Positions 6,801 to 10,989 of a stretch of 10,989 nt of DNA are shown piece after piece. How positions within the stretch are numbered: position 1 is the stretch's first letter; every line of letters starts with the position of its first letter. The notes beneath the pieces are model-generated. The model was given only the letters and a program-made list of their open reading frames with translations. It had not been told where the DNA came from and did no database searches. Origin of the DNA: an uncultured Bacillota bacterium (GTDB lineage Bacteria > Bacillota > Clostridia > Lachnospirales > Lachnospiraceae); contig CATWQE010000087.1 in assembly GCA_958352855.1 (NCBI GenBank), positions 1-10,989 of the forward strand, in the 5' to 3' direction. The translations under genes were made by a program, and so were the position numbers.

Positions 6801-6825
6801 TTCATATCATACAGTATCATATGAA
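6801..6825. promoter_or_regulatory. 25-bp operator-like palindrome over the importer promoter
   Basis: The arms TTCATAT (6801-6807) with ATATGAA (6819-6825), and the inner ATAC (6809-6812) with GTAT (6814-6817), are inverted copies around A6813. Only the C/C pair at 6808 and 6818 breaks symmetry, so 22 of 24 flanking bases pair. The site overlaps the importer -10 box, so a dimeric repressor bound here should block transcription. The regulator is unknown. Confidence 0.55.
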
Positions 6826-6845
6826 AAGAAAATGAAATTTGCCAA
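6816..6845 (-). promoter_or_regulatory. Promoter for the ABC importer operon
   Basis: On the minus strand TTGGCA (6840-6845) and TATGAT (6816-6821) are separated by 18 bases. The start point would be near 6809, inside the palindrome at 6801-6825, with a leader of about 32 bases carrying AAGGAG. It is back to back with the PadR operon promoter, whose -35 box lies only about 10 bases away. Confidence 0.55.
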
Positions 6846-6854
6846 ATAAAAACA

Positions 6855-6882
6855 TTGACACAGGACTACTATGTGGTACAAT
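6855..6882 (+). promoter_or_regulatory. Promoter for the PadR / two-component operon
   Basis: A consensus TTGACA (6855-6860) and TACAAT (6877-6882) are separated by 16 bases. Transcription should begin near 6889, about 52 bases before the PadR ATG. The strong boxes fit a promoter kept down by a repressor, and the flanking dyads support that. Confidence 0.75.
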
Positions 6883-6905
6883 ATAGTTAAGATACTACTT
6901 GGTAG
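6865..6905. promoter_or_regulatory. Two matching dyads, putative PadR operators
   Basis: ACTAC-TAT-GTGGT (6865-6877) lies in the spacer between the promoter boxes, and CTAC-TTG-GTAG (6895-6905) lies just after the expected start point. Both have the plan CTAC-N3-GT(G/A)G, and their centres are 29 bases apart, close to three helical turns. A repressor on either would block RNA polymerase. PadR proteins usually regulate their own operon, so PadR is the likely binder, by inference. Confidence 0.5.
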
Positions 6906-6940
6906 AGCAAGGTAGAAAGCATAAGGCAGGTGATGGACAA

Positions 6941-7261
6941 ATGTATGACAAATCTCAGATGATGAGGGGGACTTTGGAAGGCTGTATTTTGAAGATTATT
7001 AGTGTAGAAACCACTTATGGTTATGAGATTGTTATGAAACTCCAGGACTTTGGATTTGAAGACATGAAAGAAGGAACCATTTACCCTCTGCTGGTAAGGT
7101 TGGAAAAGAAAAAAATGATTTCTTCCGAATTCCGCCCTTCACCTCTTGGACCAAGCCGGAAATATTATTCTCTCACAGAAGCAGGCCAGGAGCAATTAAG
7201 AGAGTTTGAAAGTTGTTGGAGAAGCGTGTCGGATACGGTAGAGTCGATTTTGATGATGTAA
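6941..7261 (+). CDS. PadR-family transcriptional repressor
   Basis: This 106-residue protein has the compact form of PadR subfamily 2 repressors. A winged helix-turn-helix spans about residues 8-80 (GTLEGCILKIIS, TTYGYEIVMKL, EGTIYPLLVRLEKKKMI, then the wing with GPSRKYYSLTEAG). A C-terminal dimer helix runs from 82 to the end. These proteins release DNA on binding a small molecule or membrane-stress cue; the ligand here is unknown. The start at 6941 is chosen because AGGTGAT (6928-6934) lies 6 bases upstream and MYDKSQMMRG is a typical PadR beginning. A TTG at 6899 has no such site. It is the first gene of a five-gene operon that continues with two membrane proteins and a two-component pair. 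Confidence 0.93.
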   Translation: MYDKSQMMRGTLEGCILKIISVETTYGYEIVMKLQDFGFEDMKEGTIYPLLVRLEKKKMISSEFRPSPLGPSRKYYSLTEAGQEQLREFESCWRSVSDTVESILMM

Positions 7262-7280
7262 GAGAAACGAGGTGGAGCAA

Positions 7281-8003
7281 ATGAAGAAAAATATCTGGAA
7301 GCAGTTAAAAAAGCAGAACGATGGAAGACAGTTGAATCTGGAGGTGCCAGATCAGAAATATATTGATAAAGTGACAGCCTATGCAATCAATCAGGGAGTA
7401 GGCATGATGGAAACCGAGATTATCCGAAAAGATTTGATTGGAATGGGATTTGAGGCAAAAAAGGAAGGCGAACTTCTAAAGCAGAGGCTGGGAGACGTGG
7501 GGGAATTTGCGAGAGAGCTGGTAGATGCCGGAAAAGCTGAAAACAGGAAAGAGGAAAAGTATTATTTTATGAAAAGTGTTGGGCTTTGGTATCTTGTGTT
7601 AGCTTCCAGTGCGCTTTTACTGGTTTTGTTTATGAATACATTGGAATTATTAAGAGGGCAGATGAACCTGGGAGGATTTGTTTATGCATTGATATTATTC
7701 CCATGGATTATTTCTTTGTGGGATCTGCATATCCTTGGCAGATTTGCCCTGAAAAAATGGTATGGTGTACTATTGGCCATAGTTGCGGTTTTTACGATTT
7801 GGGGAAACAATATCTTAGAAATCATTGCCCCTGGATTTCTTACGAGAACAATGGAAAAATACATACCATTTTGGAGAGTAAAAATTTCTGACGGGTGTTA
7901 TATCGTGCTGTTTCTTCTTGGAGTTGTCCTTTATTGGTATGGAAAAAAGAAATTTACAGAAATCACAGAACAGGTAGCTAAAGAACAACATATAGAGTTT
8001 TGA
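7281..8003 (+). CDS. Four-helix membrane protein, first of a twin pair (DUF1700/HAAS-like N-terminus)
   Basis: This 240-residue protein has a cytoplasmic N-terminal part of about 95 residues and then four hydrophobic segments (about 101-123, 131-152, 161-183, 205-221). A short charged tail follows a YWYGKKK end. The N-terminal part contains QGVGMMETEIIRKDLIGM and LKQRLGDVGEFARELVDAGK. The LGD..EFA element resembles the end of the DUF1700/HAAS domain found in PadR-associated membrane proteins. This is a weak match of pattern, not a firm assignment. The ATG at 7281 is preferred over the GTG at 7272, because AGGTGG sits 5 bases before it and the paralog begins with the same MKKN. It starts 19 bases after padR ends. 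A role in sensing or in relaying membrane state to PadR or the kinase is inferred from position. Confidence 0.8.
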   Translation: MKKNIWKQLKKQNDGRQLNLEVPDQKYIDKVTAYAINQGVGMMETEIIRKDLIGMGFEAKKEGELLKQRLGDVGEFARELVDAGKAENRKEEKYYFMKSVGLWYLVLASSALLLVLFMNTLELLRGQMNLGGFVYALILFPWIISLWDLHILGRFALKKWYGVLLAIVAVFTIWGNNILEIIAPGFLTRTMEKYIPFWRVKISDGCYIVLFLLGVVLYWYGKKKFTEITEQVAKEQHIEF

Positions 8004-8022
8004 AACGATTGGGGTGGCAGAT

Positions 8023-8733
8023 ATGAAGAAAAACTTGTTGAAGCAATTAACAGAAGAAAATAATCTGAATGAACTGAACCTGGAATTGGACATGGATGAT
8101 ATCCAATATATCCGAAGTGCCACAGCGTATGCTGTGAACCAGGGAGTGGGGCTAATGGAGGCAGAAATTATTCGAAAAGACCTGATTGGCATGGCAGGAG
8201 AAGCCAAAAAAGAAGGAGAACGGCTGAGACAACGTCTTGGAGACGTAAAGGAGTTTGCAAAGGGGCTGGCAGAAGAGGGAAAGCGTGAGAATAGAAAAGA
8301 CCGATTCTATGTTTACCTGGAAAACATAGGCCTCCTCTATATGGTATGTGCTATATTTTTTCTTGCAGGAGAGGCGGGCATTCTGAGAAATGTTTCCTTT
8401 CACCCTATGGATTTATTATGGGTGCTTGTATATCCATGTTTTCTGGCTCTTTGGGATATCTATATGTACGGACGCTTTGCACTTATGAGAAAATTTGAAA
8501 CTATTTTTTCATTGATTTCAGTGATATTACTCATGCTTCCGTCCATTTTGTTTCGTTATATATGGAAAGATGCTATGCCCTTTTCAAAAATGGCACTTCC
8601 CAACTGGGTACTCCTTGCTTTTGCGGGTTTGGGCGGTGTGATATACTGGTATGGAAAGACAAAATGGAATGCCATGATGGAGGAAGTTGCCAGACAGCAT
8701 CATTTGAAGATTAAAAATAATCAGCAGGAGTGA
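8023..8733 (+). CDS. Four-helix membrane protein, second of the twin pair
   Basis: This 236-residue protein is a paralog of the gene just before it. The N-terminal 95 residues are very similar: both share TAYA(I/V)NQGVG, the block EIIRKDLIGM, EAKKEGE, and RLGDV.EFA. The four hydrophobic segments (about 102-121, 130-150, 159-180, 193-210) have diverged, yet both end in YWYG plus a basic stretch. The pair therefore keeps one cytoplasmic interface and varies the membrane part. The ATG at 8023 follows GGGGTGG by 5 bases; the in-frame GTG at 8014 overlaps that site. The stop is 5 bases before the response regulator start, and the AGGAG for that gene lies inside this one's last codons, so expression is coupled. 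Function unknown; membrane sensing is inferred. Confidence 0.8.
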   Translation: MKKNLLKQLTEENNLNELNLELDMDDIQYIRSATAYAVNQGVGLMEAEIIRKDLIGMAGEAKKEGERLRQRLGDVKEFAKGLAEEGKRENRKDRFYVYLENIGLLYMVCAIFFLAGEAGILRNVSFHPMDLLWVLVYPCFLALWDIYMYGRFALMRKFETIFSLISVILLMLPSILFRYIWKDAMPFSKMALPNWVLLAFAGLGGVIYWYGKTKWNAMMEEVARQHHLKIKNNQQE

Positions 8734-8738
8734 GACAC

Positions 8739-9422
8739 ATGTTAATACAGATTGTAGAAGACGACTTTGCGTTAAGTAATGGAATCCGGCTGGCTCTTTC
8801 CAAGCCTGGGACAGAATTTTTTCAGGACAGGGAAGTGCAGGAGGCGCAGAATAGCTTTCGGAAACAGATTCCGGATTTGATTATTCTGGACATTAATCTG
8901 CCGGATAAAAGCGGATACGAATATCTCACCTGGGTAAAGAATCAGAGCAGCACGCCGGTACTGATTCTTACTGCCCTGGATATGGAGATTGATGAAGTGA
9001 CAGGCTTGAACCTGGGAGCAGATGATTATATGACAAAGCCCTTTAGCCTGGCTGTACTGCGGGCAAGAATAGAAAATCTTTTGCGCCGGACAGGCAGGAT
9101 GAAAACAGCGGTTTATGAAATAGATAATTTGTTTCTGGATTTTGACAGGCTGCTGTTTCGGAAAGGAAAGACGGAGCTATCTCTTGGGAAAAATGAGCAG
9201 AAGCTGCTTCGTCTGTTTCTGGAAAACAAAGGAAGGGTGCTTACCAGAGAACTTCTTACAGAGCGTATCTGGGCAGACGGAGGAGAATATGTGGATGAAA
9301 ATGCCCTGTCTGTTACCATGAACCGCTTGCGGACAAAGCTGGAAAAAGGCGGTTCTGTGAAGTACATCCATACCATTTACGGACAGGGATATTTGTGGAA
9401 GCGGGAAGAGGAAAACTTATGA
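8739..9422 (+). CDS. OmpR/PhoB-family response regulator
   Basis: This 227-residue cytoplasmic regulator has a receiver domain at 1-115 and an OmpR-type winged helix at about 124-221. The acidic pocket is Asp8/Asp9, the phosphate acceptor is Asp51 in ILDINLPDKSG, and the switch residues are Thr78 and Lys100 in TKPF. The DNA-binding part shows the usual recognition helix (DENALSVTMNRLRTKLE) and the wing YIHTIYGQGYLW. The ATG at 8739 has AGGAG 8 bases upstream; the GTG at 8730 overlaps that site. Its stop overlaps the kinase ATG as ATGA. Likely targets are the ABC ATPase gene at 10437 and possibly its own operon. In related Firmicute systems such pairs respond to cell-envelope antibiotics or peptides. 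Confidence 0.94.
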   Translation: MLIQIVEDDFALSNGIRLALSKPGTEFFQDREVQEAQNSFRKQIPDLIILDINLPDKSGYEYLTWVKNQSSTPVLILTALDMEIDEVTGLNLGADDYMTKPFSLAVLRARIENLLRRTGRMKTAVYEIDNLFLDFDRLLFRKGKTELSLGKNEQKLLRLFLENKGRVLTRELLTERIWADGGEYVDENALSVTMNRLRTKLEKGGSVKYIHTIYGQGYLWKREEENL

Positions 9423-10273
9423 TTGGCACAGGAAAAGTTCTGCGACGTCTCAATGAAATGCTGGACAGCGCCCTGGATGGGAGCTTTGAGGAACAGCATT
9501 ATGATGAGACTGAATTATCAAAAATAGAGACAAAATGGAATCGGTTTCTCAGTTCTTCCAATTTGGCAAGAAAGAACATCGAGGAGGAAAAGGCCAACCT
9601 GCAAGGTTTGGTATCTGATATTTCTCATCAGACAAAAACTCCAGTAGCGAATATGAGGCTGTATGCAGAGCTTTTGGAGGAAGGTCTTGCCAGAGAAAAT
9701 CCAGACAAAGAGCAGTTGCTTTTTATGGTAAGCGAAATGAAGGAACAGGCAGAGCGCCTGGAGTTTTTAATACAGGCGCTTACTAAAATGTCCAGGCTGG
9801 AAACAAATCTTGTGGTTGTACAGCCAGAGAAGCAGCCTGTAGAACCTTTGATTTTTCAGGCTGTGGCGCAGATAAGACCTAAGGCAGAGGCATGTGAGAT
9901 TGATGTTAAAATACAAGGAAATCAGAAGATAACAGCCTGCTATGACAAGAAGTGGAGCATAGAAGCCCTGTATAATCTTTTGGATAATGCAGTGAAATAT
10001 TCCCCCAGGAGAAGTCAGGTAAACCTTCGTGTTCAGGAATATTCCATGTATTGTGAAATCTGCGTGGAAGATAGAGGAATAGGAATGACAGAAGAGGAAA
10101 TTCCAAAAGTATTTCAGCGCTTTTACAGGGGAAAGCAGGTACAGCAAAAACCGGGAGTGGGAATCGGCTTATATCTGGTCAGAGAAATTGTAAAAAAACA
10201 AAAGGGATATGTGAAAATTAAATCACAGCCGGGACAAGGTTCCCGTATTTCCCTGTTTCTTCCAAAAGATTAG
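9419..10273 (+). CDS. Soluble sensor histidine kinase without membrane segments
   Basis: This 284-residue kinase has a short N-terminal helix region with a coiled-coil-like stretch (about 30-65). The dimerisation and phosphorylation domain has His70 in VSDISHQTKTPVANM. The ATPase domain has N-box Asn190 in NLLDNAVKYS, G1 DRGIGM at 218-223, F-box VFQRFYRG and G2 GVGIGL at 246-251. No hydrophobic span long enough to cross the membrane exists, and there is no PAS, GAF or HAMP domain. Signal must come through another protein, as in kinases that listen to an ABC transporter. The twin membrane proteins in the same operon or the ABC system downstream are candidates. The ATG at 9419 overlaps the regulator stop by 4 bases and follows GAGG; the upstream GTG at 9395 lies deep inside the regulator gene. 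Confidence 0.93.
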   Translation: MIGTGKVLRRLNEMLDSALDGSFEEQHYDETELSKIETKWNRFLSSSNLARKNIEEEKANLQGLVSDISHQTKTPVANMRLYAELLEEGLARENPDKEQLLFMVSEMKEQAERLEFLIQALTKMSRLETNLVVVQPEKQPVEPLIFQAVAQIRPKAEACEIDVKIQGNQKITACYDKKWSIEALYNLLDNAVKYSPRRSQVNLRVQEYSMYCEICVEDRGIGMTEEEIPKVFQRFYRGKQVQQKPGVGIGLYLVREIVKKQKGYVKIKSQPGQGSRISLFLPKD

Positions 10274-10334
10274 AGAAGATAGGGGAAATCTTTCAAAAGT
10301 GTTAGATTTGCGTAATTTTCTGGAAAGAATCTCA

Positions 10335-10343
10335 TGCTATACT
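10335..10343 (+). promoter_or_regulatory. Extended -10 promoter element before the ABC ATPase gene
   Basis: TGCTATACT is an extended -10 box (TGN plus a 5/6 match to TATAAT). The best -35 region at the right distance is poor, which is common for activator-dependent promoters, so the adjacent response regulator could act here. The expected start point falls in the first arm of the hairpin at 10344. Confidence 0.45.
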
Positions 10344-10373
10344 AAGGACAGTAAAGGAAAGCTGTCCTTTTTT
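10344..10373 (+). terminator. Intrinsic terminator between kinase and ABC genes
   Basis: The arms AAGGACAG (10344-10351) and CTGTCCTT (10362-10369) pair over 8 bp around a 10-base loop, with a run of six T at 10368-10373. It should end the PadR/two-component transcript 70 bases after the kinase stop. Because a -10 box directly precedes it, it may also act on any transcript starting there. Confidence 0.8.
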
Positions 10374-10375
10374 GC

Positions 10376-10404
10376 TTTATGCAGGAAATGAAATTTCCCA
10401 TAAA
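10376..10404. other. Second hairpin in the ABC gene leader
   Basis: TTTATG (10376-10381) pairs with CATAAA (10399-10404), and GGAAAT (10384-10389) pairs with ATTTCC (10393-10398). The loop is GAA and there is a 2-base bulge (CA) on the left. It lies 2 bases after the terminator T run and 32 bases before the ABC start. There is no T run behind it, so it is not a second terminator; it could be an operator dyad or an RNA structure. Confidence 0.45.
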
Positions 10405-10436
10405 ACAAAAAAGGATGGCAGAAGGGAGAAATGTAT

Positions 10437-10934
10437 ATGGCTGTTTTAAAAACAATCAATTTGAAAAAATATTATGGAGCAGGAGAAAACCAGGTAAAGG
10501 CTCTGGATGACGTAAATTTAGAAATAGAAAGAGGGGAATTTGTAGCTGTTGTTGGCAGTTCAGGCAGCGGTAAGAGTACACTTTTACATATGCTGGGTGG
10601 TTTGGATTATCCAACAGAGGGAAAAGTCCTGGTGGATAACAAAGATATTTTCCGTTTAAAAGAAGATGAACTTTGTATTTTCCGCAGGAGAAAAATCGGT
10701 TTTGTTTTTCAAAGTTATAACCTGGTTCCTGTGCTAAATGTGTATGAAAATATTGTATTGCCTGTTGAGTTAGATGGGAACAAGGTGGACAAAAAATATA
10801 CAAAAGAAGTGATTCACATTTTGGGACTGGATACAAAGCTGGAACATTTGCCAGGCCAGTTATCAGGAGGTCAGCAGCAAAGAGTAGCCATTGCAAGGGC
10901 GTTGATTACAAAGCCTTCCATTTTGCTGGCGGAC
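10437..10934 (+). pseudogene. ABC transporter ATPase (MacB/LolD/BceA type), cut by an insertion
   Basis: The first 166 residues of an ATPase from the MacB/LolD/BceA group, which normally has about 220-255. Walker A is GSSGSGKST at 40-48, the Q-loop is Gln92 in FQSYNLVP, the signature is LSGGQQQRVAIARAL at 142-156, and Walker B begins SILLAD at 161-166. The family sequence then requires Glu-Pro-Thr-Gly; instead the frame runs into Val-Asn-stop (10935-10943). The catalytic Glu, D-loop and switch His are all missing, so the product cannot work. The ATG at 10437 is preferred to the one at 10431, as GGGAG (10424-10428) is 8 bases before it and only 2 before the other. Such ATPases pair with an FtsX-like permease, which should lie beyond the insertion. 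Its place after a two-component pair suggests peptide-antibiotic export or sensing. Confidence 0.88.
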
Positions 10935-10989
10935 GTAAACTGAACCCCATGTGCTTACTGTACATAGAGTGTACACAGTGGGATTACAT
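10935..10989. mobile_element. End of an inserted element, probably IS66-like (partial)
   Basis: Homology to the ABC ATPase stops at 10934, and unrelated sequence begins GTAAACTGAACCCC. IS66-family elements have inverted ends starting GTAA and make 8-bp target copies, so this fits as one end of such an element; the family call is tentative. The expected target copy would be TGGCGGAC (10927-10934). The visible part also holds a TGTACA pair at 10970-10975 region spacing around TAGAG. No transposase is visible before the window ends. A misassembly cannot be excluded. Confidence 0.5.

Noticed and set aside
6778..6850. Possible riboswitch (for example TPP) before the ABC importer genes
   Set aside because: The leader from the proposed start point is only about 32 bases, too short for any such aptamer, and no conserved core is seen.
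10935..10989. Group II intron as the inserted element
   Set aside because: Group II introns begin with GTGYG; this sequence begins GTAAAC, which fits an insertion sequence end better.

Overview
The window looks like chromosome of a low-GC Gram-positive anaerobe, most likely a gut Clostridia member of the Lachnospiraceae type. This rests on AT-rich intergenic DNA, strong AAGGAG/AGGTG ribosome binding sites, and the protein families present: PadR with membrane partners, an OmpR/kinase pair beside an ABC ATPase, and a stand-alone SEC-C protein. The taxon is an inference from style, not from a marker gene.

Layout. Positions 1-1730 look like decaying accessory DNA. They hold the 3' end of an unrecognised gene, a WYL-domain regulator whose last codons are frameshifted by a 7-bp tandem duplication, a frameshifted gene remnant, and a tiny leader-like ORF overlapping a GC-rich hairpin with no gene after it. 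Positions 1727-3665 hold a CRP/FNR-type regulator (minus), a divergent membrane-anchored SGNH/GDSL esterase (plus), and a low-molecular-weight protein-tyrosine phosphatase (minus) that converges on the esterase. Positions 3865-5190 hold a monocistronic SEC-C zinc-motif protein with its own promoter and a strong terminator. Positions 5205-6777 hold a two-gene SsuB/SsuC-type ABC importer (minus) without a substrate-binding protein; an operator-like dyad sits on its promoter.

Positions 6855-10273 form one tight operon on the plus strand: a PadR repressor, two paralogous four-helix membrane proteins sharing a conserved cytoplasmic N-terminal domain, an OmpR-family response regulator, and a histidine kinase with no membrane segment. 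After two hairpins comes an ABC ATPase gene of the MacB/BceA/LolD type. It is cut right after the Walker B aspartate, where foreign DNA beginning GTAA starts; this is probably the end of an IS66-like insertion sequence, which runs off the window.

How it may work together: PadR probably controls its own operon through two matching dyads at the promoter. The kinase is soluble, so signal input should come from membrane partners. The two twin membrane proteins encoded between PadR and the response regulator, or the ABC transporter downstream, are the natural candidates. In this strain the ABC output or sensing arm appears to be destroyed by the insertion.
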